The translations under genes and the position numbers were made by a program. Below are positions 7,572 to 16,901 of a stretch of 64,000 nt of DNA, one piece after another. How positions within the stretch are numbered: position 1 is the first letter of the stretch; every line of letters begins with the position of its first letter. Below the pieces are notes generated by a model. It saw only the letters and a list, made by a program, of their open reading frames with translations, was not told where the DNA came from and searched no databases. Source of the stretch: Colwellia sp. Arc7-635 (GTDB lineage: Bacteria; Pseudomonadota; Gammaproteobacteria; Enterobacterales; Alteromonadaceae); assembly GCF_003971255.1 (NCBI RefSeq), contig NZ_CP034660.1:806001-870000 (forward strand), read 5' to 3'.

Positions 7572-10500
7572 TTAAAAACTTATTTCTTTTAGCAGCATAG
7601 CGGCATCGTCAAATTCATAGACTTCAACCTTAGCCATAATATCTTTCAGTTGTTGGTTGTATGCTTGTTGTTGAGTCATCGACAGTAATGCATGAATAGT
7701 ATCTATAGCAGCAACATCATAGTTATCAACATCAATAACCAGTTGCGCTATCAGTGCTTTACAGGCAGAAGGATCAAAGCTGACAACGTTAGCAGGTTCT
7801 TGCGGTACAAGTTGCTTTAATGACGCTTGAATACGGCTTAGTTCATCCTGACACTGTGCTAAAAGTGAAGGCTGTACGGTTTGTTGGATGGCATCACTTT
7901 CTAATAATTGGCACAACTCATAAAGTTTCGCTGCGCCAATATTGCCCGTAACACCTTTTAAGGTATGAGCTAGCTGTTCGGTGGCGGCAAAGTCATTATT
8001 TGCTAATGCTATTTCCATTGGTGCGATAGCATATTGATAATTATCTTTAAACTTCATCAGCAAGCGTAAGTAAAGCGCCTGATTATTTTGTGCTATTGCT
8101 AAGCCTGCTTTAATATCTATACCATCAATTTCAGGGATGTTTATCGTATCATCTTGTGCTCGACGGGTGATTTTTTTAACCTTATTTGGGTAACTTGGAG
8201 TGACCCATTGCGCTAATTTAGTAAATAATTCACCGGTGTTTATTGGCTTGCCAATATGTTCATTCATACCTGACTCAAGGGCTTTTTCGCGATCACCGGC
8301 CATGACATTCGCGGTCATTGCGATGATAGGTAACTCTATAAACCTAGGATCTTGACGAATTTCTCTGGTCGCTATATAGCCATCTTTAACTGGCATTTGG
8401 CAGTCCATTAGCACGCCATCAAAGCGTTGATTATTGAGATGGTCGATCGCTTCTTGACCATTATTAGCAACAACAACTTCAATACCGTGATGAGTCAATA
8501 ATTCAGTAGCAAGCTCTTGATTTATTTCATTATCTTCAACCAATAATATTTTTGCGCCTTGTAATGCCTTTATCGCTGATTGCTCTTCTAATGGCGCTGT
8601 TCTATGTTTGACGCTGCGCAGGTTTTCTTGCCCTAAAGTAACCAACAAGCTGTCGAGTAGGTTAGATGAGGTTATTGGCTTGCAAGTCACAAAATAGTGT
8701 TGGTCTTCGCTTAATGAGCGTGTTGGGACTTCTTGTCGGTTAGATAATATGTGCAATATCGGTAAAGTGATCCCGGCCTCTCGTATTGAATTTATATCAG
8801 CGCAGCTCTTATCATTGCTGCATTTAACTAAATCAAATACTAAGGCATCAAATATACCTTCTTGTTGTACTAGTTTTGGTAGCGCTTCGGTCACTGAACT
8901 GTAGGTTTCGATGATAAAGCCGAAGGATGTTAAAATGCGCTGTAAAATAGGTTTGTAGCTTTCGTTGTCGGCAATTAAAGCAAGTTTTAATCCTTTAATA
9001 GAGGACAAGTAAGGTCGTTTAGATTCAATTTGTGCTGATGATTGGCTTTGATAATTAACGGTAAAATGAAATTGGCTGCCGTTATTTTCTTCGCTTTCTA
9101 ACCATATTTCACCGCCAAGTAATTCAACCAAGTTTTTACATATCGCTAAGCCCAAACCTGTGCCACCATATTTTCTGGTGGTTGACGCATCAGCCTGACT
9201 GAACGATTGAAATAGTTTTTCTTGCTGCAGCGTACTCATACCAATACCGGTATCGCAGATAGAAAACTTTAAGGTTACGTTGTCATCTTGTTTGTTAAGG
9301 CATGAAATATGAACTTTTATTTCACCATTATCGGTAAACTTTGCCGCGTTGCTACCTAAATTAGTTAAGATCTGGCTAAGGCGTAAAGGATCGCCAATAA
9401 GATCGATAGGTACGTCATTTTCGACATCAAAAATAAGCTCTGTTTGTTTCTCATTAAGCTTATCTACCAACATATTACTGAGGTTGTCGAGAATATCATC
9501 TAAGCAAAATGGAATAGATTCAATATCGAGCTTGTTGGCTTCAATTTTTGAAAAATCTAAAATATCATTCACAATACCGAGTAAAGATTCTGCGGCACGA
9601 TTAACTTTCACAATGTAATTTCGTTGTTGTGGTGATAAATCTGACTTTAACGCTAAGGCTGACATACCAATGATGGCATTCATTGGTGTGCGAATTTCAT
9701 GTGACATATTCGCTAAAAAGTTAGATTTAGCGGTAACCGCATCTTCTGCTAAAGACTTTGCGTGGGCCAATGTTTGCTCAGCCATTTTTTGCTCGCTAAT
9801 ATCAACAAAAGTCCCTAGTAAGCCACCAATGCTACCATCTGATTTTTCAAAACTTTTTACCCAGTACATCGTTGAATGTATTAAACCATCACCGTAGGTC
9901 AGTGGTATTTCTTTTCGCACCATGCCTCTTGAGTTTAGTATTTCGGTATCTTCAATTTGATAGGCTTTTCTATCGGCAACTGGCAAGTACTCAAGGTCGA
10001 GTACTGTTTTGCCAATCACATTTTCTCTTTTTACATTGAAGGTATCTTCATAAGATTTATTAACATTAATAAAGCGCGAGTCAGGGCCTTTCACAAATAT
10101 TGGATACGGAATAGTGTCGGCTAATGCTTGTTGAAATAGTACTTGTTCAGCCAATATAGTGTCATTTAGCTTACGTTCAGTAATGTCTCGAACAATGGCA
10201 ACAATAAAGCGATCATTATGAATATCAATTGAATTAACGGTTACTTCTGCAGAGAATTCATCACCATTTTTGCGTTTGCCAATAAGCTCCAATAGCTGCT
10301 TTTCAGGATTAGGTTCATGTAGTAAGTTTTCAAAGACATGTAAACGCTCTTCTTCAGGTAATAATAGCTCTATTTTTTCACCAATAAGTTCTGCTTTTTC
10401 ATAGCCAAACATACTCAGTACTTGCGAGTTAACAATGCTATGTTCTCGGTGTTTGTCTAGCATCAAAATGGCATCCGGAGCTGATTCCATTAAGGCGGCA

Positions 10501-13187
10501 AATTGCGCTTTCGCGGCATTCTTTTGGGTTACATCGATTAAGGTTAAGCGAACTTCGATTAACTTCTCATCGTCATTGTAAACGGGTAGTGCTGAAAGCA
10601 AGGTGTCTATTGTTTTTGTTTCGCTAATCTTTACCGGAATTTCACATTCGAGTAAGTGTGACTTATCCTGAAATATTTTGTGAACATAATGTGCAGGGTC
10701 AACAAAACTTTGCCAGTTTAATGTCACGAAAACTTCACGTGGTCGCTTAAACATTTGCGCAAAGGCACAATTGTGTTTAATAAACTGACCTTGGCAATTT
10801 AGCGTAGCGTACGCCACTGGAGCATGTTCATATAGCTCCCACATTGCTCGCTCACGTTGATGAAGTTCAAAGGTGCGTTGCTCAACAATTTTTTGTAACT
10901 CTTCTTTTGTACGGCGCATATATTTTGTTGAGCGCTGGCCAACGGTGACGGTAAAAATATTAGATGTTAATGTCAGCAATAGCGTAACGAAGGAGATCAA
11001 CATCAGCATATTTCGTAGCGCGTTAACATCTTGCAGGGCTTCGTCGACGTCGATTTCGGTGGCAATACCAAAGCCGTGTTTATTGTCCCATACCCAAGCA
11101 CCGTAAACGTTAACGCCACGATAGTCATTGTAACCAATAACATTAGTGGTCACTTTATTCTCTGTTATCAAACTGATGTTGTCTGAGCGGGCGCTATTCA
11201 TTAAATGGTTTGCCATAAAAGTATACGGCAGTTGTTGTTCATCAATAATAGCGTCAGTGTGTTTTGTCAGGTCGATTAATGGATTTTTAAGCGTGATAAG
11301 CTGGTTATTCTTACCGTATTTTTGAAAGTGAGTTAGTGTCGACAGCTTTGCTTCAAAGCGGCTTTTAGACAGCATTTGTCCTAAATCATTGACTAAATAA
11401 CTTTCGCCAGAAGCGCCAACTCGGCTTTGTTGCATAAGAGCTGATATTTGCCCGCTGGGTTGAATTCTTGACGCTAAAGCTGCAATGACTTGTTTGTCGC
11501 CATTCATTATCGGCGTGACGATAAACATGCTGTATTGATCAATGCTGTTAGTGGTGTTAACAAATGACGGATTAATATCTGACTTTATCGGTGAAACAAA
11601 GCGTGTTTCGCCGGCGAATACAGCCGCTAAAATTTCCGGCTTTTGTTGTGCAATTAAGTTTATTTCTCCTAAGTTTTCATTATGACTAGAACCAATATTG
11701 ATATTGTCTCTGTTGATAACAAAAAAGCCTTGGCCTTCAACACTGCTTTGTCGACAATACTGCCGAACTTCCTGTAAAGGTGAAGAGGTTATTAATGCAT
11801 TTTGTAATGCAGGAACTTGTAGTAAGTTATTGACCAATTTAATCATTTTTTCGTCGGTACTGACTTGTTTTAGCAGTTTTTCTTGATCATTTATCCAATC
11901 ATTCAGTCTTGTTTTTGTTGCTTCTATAGCAAACTCAAGATTCTTTTTCATGCTAGCTTGTGTGCTTTTTTCGTTATCTTGTAAGGTCAGATAAATAACA
12001 CTAAAAATAATGGCAATATTTAATATTGAAATTGAATGCACAATAAATGGAAAGCGTCTTGATGACATAAATGAGGATAAACGCTGTTGGGTGATTAATT
12101 TGGGCAGTAACAATGTGATGGTTATTAATAATAATGATATCAATACCATAGATATTATTAATGAGATGCTGCTGTCGCTAGTAATACGTTCGTCTGCAAA
12201 GTGCGCTAACGCATCCTCAAGTAAGATATTTTCAGGCAAAAACGGTGTGTCTAACATATTCAGCTGGTGATAGATTTCGCTTATTTTTTCCATGCGTGTA
12301 CGGGCAATTGAACCGATAGGAATAAAGTTGGGCAGAATGATTTTATCAATCTCATCAGCTTCAAATGCTAAATGCGCGCTAGACTTACCCTGAGCATTAT
12401 ATTTTGCTTCAATGAGACGAATAATTTCCACTTTATGGTTCAAAGCATACTGCCAGCCTTTGATGGTTGCTTGACGAATAGCTTGTACGCGTTGAGGATT
12501 ATTTTTAACTTCTGACTCGCTGGTAAATAAATTATCACCGTAGAAATCAACGCCATAATCTCTTGGATCGATAATAAATATATCGGTATTTTCTTGCTTG
12601 AATTTGAAGGGCTCGTCGGTGTTATAAATTAGAATAGCGTCGGTTTCACCTTTGACGAGTGCCGAGAATGGATAACTTTGTTTTAGCCAATTAAAGGCCG
12701 ATGGTTGCTGCTCTGTTTGGGTTAGCATGGCAATAATAGGCGCGTAATTTTCTAGCTTCGCGTCTGCCATAATACGCTTGCCAATGAGATCAAAAGGACT
12801 GGAGATATTAGAAGAACGTAATGTCGCCAGTGTCGCCGGAGAATGCTGGAATATTTGCGCGACAATAACAACCGGCTTACCTTTATCTTTGGCCATTAAT
12901 AAGCTGGAGTTGCTGATACCGTAATCAGCACGACCATCGATAACATAGTCTTCAATAACGCCCTGGTTATTAAATTCTCTTAGTTCGACATCTAAACCTA
13001 ACGCCTGATAAAAGCCTTGCTCTTTCGCCGCATAATAGCCTGCAAATTGAAATTGATGCAGCCAGTTAAGTTGAATCGACACTTTTTCAAGCTCTTGTGT
13101 TTGCGCTGATGTTTGAGAACTTATAATAAAAGCTAGTGTGCAACATACAGCGATTAGACCTTGTCTAATGCGGAGAAAATTTAACAT
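7572..13187 (-). CDS. Giant hybrid sensor histidine kinase with NMT1/THI5-like periplasmic sensor
   Basis: 1871 residues. Order of parts: signal peptide (1-29); NMT1/THI5-like substrate-binding domain (about 33-300, starting VSIQLNWLHQFQFAGYYAAK); a membrane helix (about 340-365) and a second one (about 378-400); an extracytoplasmic Cache-like region (about 405-710); a third helix (about 718-745); three PAS domains (about 785-1110); HisKA with phospho-acceptor His1163 (SHEIRTPMN); HATPase with GTGLGLAI; a first receiver-like domain with Asp1452; a second canonical receiver with Asp1595 (MDCQMPVKDG); and an Hpt domain with His1741 (AHTLKG). It is a complete phosphorelay of the BvgS/ArcB class, whose output regulator is not nearby. 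THI5-like domains bind pyrimidine or thiamine-precursor-type and other small organic ligands, but the ligand here is unknown. The gene is monocistronic. Confidence 0.9.
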   Translation of the reverse strand: MLNFLRIRQGLIAVCCTLAFIISSQTSAQTQELEKVSIQLNWLHQFQFAGYYAAKEQGFYQALGLDVELREFNNQGVIEDYVIDGRADYGISNSSLLMAKDKGKPVVIVAQIFQHSPATLATLRSSNISSPFDLIGKRIMADAKLENYAPIIAMLTQTEQQPSAFNWLKQSYPFSALVKGETDAILIYNTDEPFKFKQENTDIFIIDPRDYGVDFYGDNLFTSESEVKNNPQRVQAIRQATIKGWQYALNHKVEIIRLIEAKYNAQGKSSAHLAFEADEIDKIILPNFIPIGSIARTRMEKISEIYHQLNMLDTPFLPENILLEDALAHFADERITSDSSISLIISMVLISLLLITITLLLPKLITQQRLSSFMSSRRFPFIVHSISILNIAIIFSVIYLTLQDNEKSTQASMKKNLEFAIEATKTRLNDWINDQEKLLKQVSTDEKMIKLVNNLLQVPALQNALITSSPLQEVRQYCRQSSVEGQGFFVINRDNINIGSSHNENLGEINLIAQQKPEILAAVFAGETRFVSPIKSDINPSFVNTTNSIDQYSMFIVTPIMNGDKQVIAALASRIQPSGQISALMQQSRVGASGESYLVNDLGQMLSKSRFEAKLSTLTHFQKYGKNNQLITLKNPLIDLTKHTDAIIDEQQLPYTFMANHLMNSARSDNISLITENKVTTNVIGYNDYRGVNVYGAWVWDNKHGFGIATEIDVDEALQDVNALRNMLMLISFVTLLLTLTSNIFTVTVGQRSTKYMRRTKEELQKIVEQRTFELHQRERAMWELYEHAPVAYATLNCQGQFIKHNCAFAQMFKRPREVFVTLNWQSFVDPAHYVHKIFQDKSHLLECEIPVKISETKTIDTLLSALPVYNDDEKLIEVRLTLIDVTQKNAAKAQFAALMESAPDAILMLDKHREHSIVNSQVLSMFGYEKAELIGEKIELLLPEEERLHVFENLLHEPNPEKQLLELIGKRKNGDEFSAEVTVNSIDIHNDRFIVAIVRDITERKLNDTILAEQVLFQQALADTIPYPIFVKGPDSRFINVNKSYEDTFNVKRENVIGKTVLDLEYLPVADRKAYQIEDTEILNSRGMVRKEIPLTYGDGLIHSTMYWVKSFEKSDGSIGGLLGTFVDISEQKMAEQTLAHAKSLAEDAVTAKSNFLANMSHEIRTPMNAIIGMSALALKSDLSPQQRNYIVKVNRAAESLLGIVNDILDFSKIEANKLDIESIPFCLDDILDNLSNMLVDKLNEKQTELIFDVENDVPIDLIGDPLRLSQILTNLGSNAAKFTDNGEIKVHISCLNKQDDNVTLKFSICDTGIGMSTLQQEKLFQSFSQADASTTRKYGGTGLGLAICKNLVELLGGEIWLESEENNGSQFHFTVNYQSQSSAQIESKRPYLSSIKGLKLALIADNESYKPILQRILTSFGFIIETYSSVTEALPKLVQQEGIFDALVFDLVKCSNDKSCADINSIREAGITLPILHILSNRQEVPTRSLSEDQHYFVTCKPITSSNLLDSLLVTLGQENLRSVKHRTAPLEEQSAIKALQGAKILLVEDNEINQELATELLTHHGIEVVVANNGQEAIDHLNNQRFDGVLMDCQMPVKDGYIATREIRQDPRFIELPIIAMTANVMAGDREKALESGMNEHIGKPINTGELFTKLAQWVTPSYPNKVKKITRRAQDDTINIPEIDGIDIKAGLAIAQNNQALYLRLLMKFKDNYQYAIAPMEIALANNDFAATEQLAHTLKGVTGNIGAAKLYELCQLLESDAIQQTVQPSLLAQCQDELSRIQASLKQLVPQEPANVVSFDPSACKALIAQLVIDVDNYDVAAIDTIHALLSMTQQQAYNQQLKDIMAKVEVYEFDDAAMLLKEISF

Positions 13188-13531
13188 ATTATTCGGCTAC
13201 CCGATGGTGAATTGTCATACAGAGAATTGCGCTTTGATGGCTAGTATCTCACTTAAATTATTAAGAAAACAATCCGCTGACTCAATTTTGTATTATTTCT
13301 CGTGCACACTCAGGCTGATAGTCGCTTTTATCGTATATTTACGTCCAGCCGTATGCCATTATTGCTGCTTGTAGTCATCAGTGCTTGTAGCCATTATCGG
13401 TGACATATCAAAAAGCGCATAGTCAACGAAATATGATTGTCCGTAATGGCAATGTTTACTTTAGCAATGATTAAGCTAACCATATTTAACCTAATAATAT
13501 TCAACCTAAATAAGGTTCAACAGAGATAATT
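13188..13531. other. Divergent intergenic region
   Basis: About 340 bp between the divergent hybrid-kinase and DUF1499 genes. A short plus-strand frame overlapping the kinase start has no gene-like features. No repeat or RNA was recognised. Confidence 0.4.
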
Positions 13532-14263
13532 ATGAAAAAGATAGATTTTAGTTTCCTCGCTCTAATTATTGCATGCGTTTGTGTTTTAATTGCCGCATTA
13601 ATGGTACTTGGCTCGTCGCTCGGTTTATGGGAGCCTATTGTTGGTTTCATTGCTAGCCGCAATTATAATAACTTACTCGGTTATATTTCGATTGCTGCTG
13701 GGGCATTTGCGTTAATAGTTAACTTATACAATAAACAGTTCAAGACAAATACAAAGTCTATCGTCGCTATAGCGCTAGGCTTGGTTGTATTAACGCCGAC
13801 TATTATAAACTTAATAAAAGAACCGGTTCGTTATCCTCCTATTCACGATATAACCACTGATACTCAAACGCCACCACAGTTTAGTTTTTTGACTGACGAG
13901 CGAGCGGGTGCAAAAAACACATTAGTTTACGGTGGTGAGGAAATTGCAACGCAGCAGTTGGCAGCATTTCCTGATATTAAACCTATAACATCAAAACTGA
14001 GCGCAGAACAAGCCTATCTTAAAAGTATAAAGGTTGCTCAAACGATGGCATGGGAAATTGTTTACCAAGACCAAAAAACACTACGTTTTGAAGCTACAGC
14101 GAGAACACCATTCTTCAATTTTGCTGATGATGTTGTTGTCCAAGTGTTAAGTAAAGAAACGGCGAGTATTATTCATATTCGTAGTGTCTCGCGAATTGGT
14201 CGCGGAGATGGTGGTGTTAACGCACAGCGTATTCGAGACTTTACCAAAGCGTTTGAAAAATAA
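13532..14263 (+). CDS. DUF1499 family membrane protein
   Basis: 243 residues. Three hydrophobic helices occupy the first ~105 residues. They are followed by a DUF1499 domain (about 120-240) that begins near RYPPIHDITTD and ends with the family's RSVSRIGRGDGGVNAQRIR-type signature (here about residues 215-235). The biochemical function of the family is unknown. It starts at an ATG behind CAGAGATAATT. A 10-bp hairpin at 14381-14407 lies downstream, facing the BtuF-like gene. Confidence 0.82.
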   Translation: MKKIDFSFLALIIACVCVLIAALMVLGSSLGLWEPIVGFIASRNYNNLLGYISIAAGAFALIVNLYNKQFKTNTKSIVAIALGLVVLTPTIINLIKEPVRYPPIHDITTDTQTPPQFSFLTDERAGAKNTLVYGGEEIATQQLAAFPDIKPITSKLSAEQAYLKSIKVAQTMAWEIVYQDQKTLRFEATARTPFFNFADDVVVQVLSKETASIIHIRSVSRIGRGDGGVNAQRIRDFTKAFEK

Positions 14264-14380
14264 TATTTTGAATAAAGTGGATACTTGAGAAAACAGTGAC
14301 AGTAATGGTTAAAAGCTGGCCTTGAGGTAAGTAACTAATATTACGACACACGCTATAAAAATAAGGTGATCAGTACTGCA

Positions 14381-14407
14381 CTAAAACGCTGGTTACTAGC
14401 GTTTTAG
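14381..14407. terminator. Hairpin between convergent genes, probable terminator
   Basis: CTAAAACGCT, a 7-base loop, then AGCGTTTTAG: a perfect 10-bp stem between the DUF1499 gene and the minus-strand BtuF-like gene. It has no long T-run directly after it on the plus strand; a run of seven T lies about 10 bases further on. Confidence 0.5.
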
Positions 14408-14457
14408 CCGTGGTGTTTTTTTAAATCACATCATGTGTCGTACTTTTAGTTTTATCG

Positions 14458-15276
14458 CTACTGGCTATTGCGATCAGACCATTGTTTTATAATATCAGCG
14501 AGTTGGTTCACACCATCAGTTAATGCTGCAGGACCAGGTTGGAGAATATCGGTCGAATTTATTTCAAAAATATCGCCATTTTTGATAGCCGGAATTTCTT
14601 GCCAGCCAGCTCTTGATGTCACTTTTTCTTCATCAAATTTACGCCCACACCAAGATGCTATATAGATATCAGGTTGCTTGGCGATAACGTCATTGGCATC
14701 TGCTACGATACGATTTTTTGCCAATGACTGTTTTGAAAACTCACTATAACAGTCGATGCCACCTGCAATTTCTATCAGTTCACTGACCCAACCAATACCG
14801 GTAATAATAGGATCGAACCATTCTTCAAAATAAACCTTTGGGCGTGTTGGTAGTTTATCTGCTTCTTGTTTAATACGCGTTAAATTACTTTGTAAGTCTG
14901 CGACGAGTTTTATGCCTTTTTCCGGCTGACCAATTAAGCCTGATAAGGTACGTATCATCTGTAGTGTTTCGCTAATGCTACGATGATTAAAGCAATGTAC
15001 TTGTATGCCTTCTTTGATTAAATCGGCGACGATATCCGCCTGCATGTCTGAAAACGCTAAGACTAAGTCAGGTTTTAACTCTAGAATTTTTTCGGTTCTG
15101 GCGGTGATATAAGCACTGACTTTGGTTTTTTCTTTACGTGCCCGTTCTGGGCGCATGGTATAAGCAGAAATACCAATAATACGATGGTCTTCCTCCATCA
15201 GGTAAAGTGCTTCGGTGGTTTCTTCGGTTAAACAGATAATTCGCTCAGGCCATTTCGGTTCAGGGATTGTGTGCAT
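14458..15276 (-). CDS. BtuF-like cobalamin/metal-chelate-binding protein without signal peptide
   Basis: 272 residues of the helical-backbone metal-receptor fold (BtuF/FhuD class). Recognisable parts are the opening RIICLTEETTEALYLM, the ISAYTMRP segment, LKPDLVLAFSDMQADI, and a C-terminal lobe with GIGWVSELIEIAGG. In E. coli BtuF delivers B12 to BtuCD in the periplasm. This protein has no signal peptide: the start at 15276 follows AAGGAACCAC, and the upstream frame gives no hydrophobic leader. It would therefore be cytoplasmic unless the start is wrong. No btuC or btuD is present. Being next to the B12 genes supports a corrinoid role, perhaps intracellular binding or storage, but that is inference. 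Confidence 0.75.
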   Translation of the reverse strand: MHTIPEPKWPERIICLTEETTEALYLMEEDHRIIGISAYTMRPERARKEKTKVSAYITARTEKILELKPDLVLAFSDMQADIVADLIKEGIQVHCFNHRSISETLQMIRTLSGLIGQPEKGIKLVADLQSNLTRIKQEADKLPTRPKVYFEEWFDPIITGIGWVSELIEIAGGIDCYSEFSKQSLAKNRIVADANDVIAKQPDIYIASWCGRKFDEEKVTSRAGWQEIPAIKNGDIFEINSTDILQPGPAALTDGVNQLADIIKQWSDRNSQ

Positions 15277-15549
15277 GTGGTTCCTTGCTGACGCGTTATA
15301 TTTAGTAGATTATTTTTACTTTATCAAAAGAGCAGACGTTATGAATACTTTAAGTGAAACATTTTTTAGCTCAGCTTTTTAGCTTCGGCATTTTTGCTTA
15401 AGTATTTTTCATCAGGCGGCTATTAACAGAAGTTCAGGTTATTTAGCTAAATTGCTAAACTTATTTGCTAGACTGTAGCCAATCTCGATGCCAACACTAA
15501 TGATAGAATCACTAACACCATACATAAAGTCGTCAAAAGGAGGGTAAGT

Positions 15550-16287
15550 TTGTCAGTAGCTAATATTTATTTATTACGTCACGGAGCGTTAGTACAAAGT
15601 GGTATTTTATGCGGCCGTACTGATATTGCCTTATCGGATCAAGGTGAGCAACAGCTTATCGAGGCGACGAAAAACTTGCCTAAAATTTCACAATGTTATA
15701 GTTCGCCACTGATTCGTTGCCGACAATTTGCTCAGCAGTATGGCCAACAACACGGACTTTGCGTGCAGGTTTTCGCTGAGTTACAAGAAATGAACTTTGG
15801 TGATTGGGACGGAAAAAGCTATCAAACACTTTGGCAGCCAGAGCTTCAACCAGAGCTTCAACCAGAGCTTCAACCAGAGCTTCAAGTAACGCCTCAATCA
15901 GCACAGCAGCGAGCTCAACCGACAAAAGAAAAATTAACCACCTTAGGCGATTTTTGGCAAAACCCTTGGCAGTACCAACCTCCCAATGGTGAGACCATGA
16001 TTGACTTTACGCAACGAGTAGACCATTTTTGGCAAAACTTGTTGGCAGAGCTTATACAAGCTGAGCAAGAACAGAAGCAGAACGAAAGCCAGAGCAGCCA
16101 GCAGCAAGAAAATATTTTGGTGGTCAGTCATGGCGGCGTTATTCGTTATATTTTAGCTAAAGTGTTGGGCTTGCCTTTACCGGGTGTAAATCACATGACT
16201 AATATTGATGTGCCTTATGGTGGCTTGATTCATTTGCAAGTGATTATTGATGACAGTGGCAATGCTTGGCCTAAGTTGATGCTATAG
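15550..16287 (+). CDS. Histidine phosphatase, alpha-ribazole phosphatase-like, with PELQ repeat
   Basis: 245 residues. It has the phosphoglycerate-mutase fold motif LLRHGAL near the N-terminus and a second catalytic His in VVSHGGVIRY. Family members near B12 genes (CobC) remove the phosphate from alpha-ribazole-5'-phosphate or adenosylcobalamin-5'-phosphate. The start is TTG at 15550, supported by a strong AAAGGAGGG ribosome-binding site five bases upstream. A four-fold repeat of PELQ (residues about 97-112) and a Gln/Glu-rich insertion near residues 165-190 make it longer than the usual ~200 residues. It lies just upstream of riboswitch 1. A second, conventional cobC-like gene lies at 27173-27754, so this one may have another substrate. 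Confidence 0.75.
   Translation: MSVANIYLLRHGALVQSGILCGRTDIALSDQGEQQLIEATKNLPKISQCYSSPLIRCRQFAQQYGQQHGLCVQVFAELQEMNFGDWDGKSYQTLWQPELQPELQPELQPELQVTPQSAQQRAQPTKEKLTTLGDFWQNPWQYQPPNGETMIDFTQRVDHFWQNLLAELIQAEQEQKQNESQSSQQQENILVVSHGGVIRYILAKVLGLPLPGVNHMTNIDVPYGGLIHLQVIIDDSGNAWPKLML
15838..15885 (+). repeat. 12-bp tandem repeat, four perfect units
   Basis: CCAGAGCTTCAA repeated four times in frame inside the phosphatase gene, giving PELQ x4. Perfect identity of the units suggests recent slippage. Copy number could vary between strains without breaking the frame. Confidence 0.95.
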
Positions 16288-16519
16288 CTACAAGCTTTTT
16301 AGTCCTTTAGTACGACTAAGTATTAACCGAAATAATGGTCAGTTTTTTTATATGTTCAGGCAGGGCGCTATATTGCGATGATTTTTATGTCAAAGCATGA
16401 GGAGCTTTATGCTTTTAACCGTGCAGCAGGTTAAAAATAATTCTTGCTATTTCGTCCTAGCTGTCGATAATCGCGCCATTATTTAAATAATGTCATATTC
16501 AATTTTACTTACTTTTATG

Positions 16520-16710
16520 CTTTAAGGCATCACTGATAATGTAAAACTGGGAATGTGGTGAAAGTCCACAACTGTACCCGCAACTGTAAACAGAGAGATA
16601 TAGCGCTAAGCTTTTATTAAAGCTTAAATTGGCAATATCTAACGACTGTAAGTCAGGATACCAGGGGAAATATGAGCATTAATGACCACGTCGAGCGGGT
16701 TACTCGAACA
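16520..16710 (+). ncRNA. Cobalamin riboswitch 1 (upstream of cobT operon)
   Basis: The conserved core is present in order: GGGAATGTGGTGAAAGTCCA, then ACTGTACCCGCAACTGTAA, then the B12-box AAGTCAGGATACCAGGGGAA (about 16651-16670). Downstream, the hairpin CGAGCGGGTTACTCG (16692-16706) carries a loop complementary to the CCCGC of the core (16577-16581), i.e. the L5-L13 kissing loop expected for this class. A candidate intrinsic terminator follows (16740-16762). It should repress cobT-cobS-cobU-cobQ when adenosylcobalamin is abundant. Confidence 0.93.
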
Positions 16711-16739
16711 TTGGAATTTTTATCTTGTCATTGGTTACT

Positions 16740-16762
16740 GGCTCATTTTGAGTCGTTTTTTT
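16740..16762 (+). terminator. Candidate riboswitch-controlled intrinsic terminator
   Basis: A 6-bp stem (GGCTCA / TGAGTC, one G-T pair) with a TTT loop, then G and seven T. It sits between riboswitch 1 and cobT, where a regulated terminator would be expected. The stem is short, so this is tentative. Confidence 0.45.
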
Positions 16763-16901
16763 AAGTAGCTTACTTTGACTAGCGCACTTTTGATCAGCTC
16801 ATTAGTGACACAAGATATTCTCCCCTAAGTTTAAACCGTATCGATGTTCATCTTATTATATCAATCAACTTCATTTGGATTGGTACTATCTAGGTAATAA
16901 A

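Noticed and set aside
15680-15992. Overlapping frames on both strands across the PELQ repeat
   Set aside because: Repeat-driven low-complexity shadows of the phosphatase gene.
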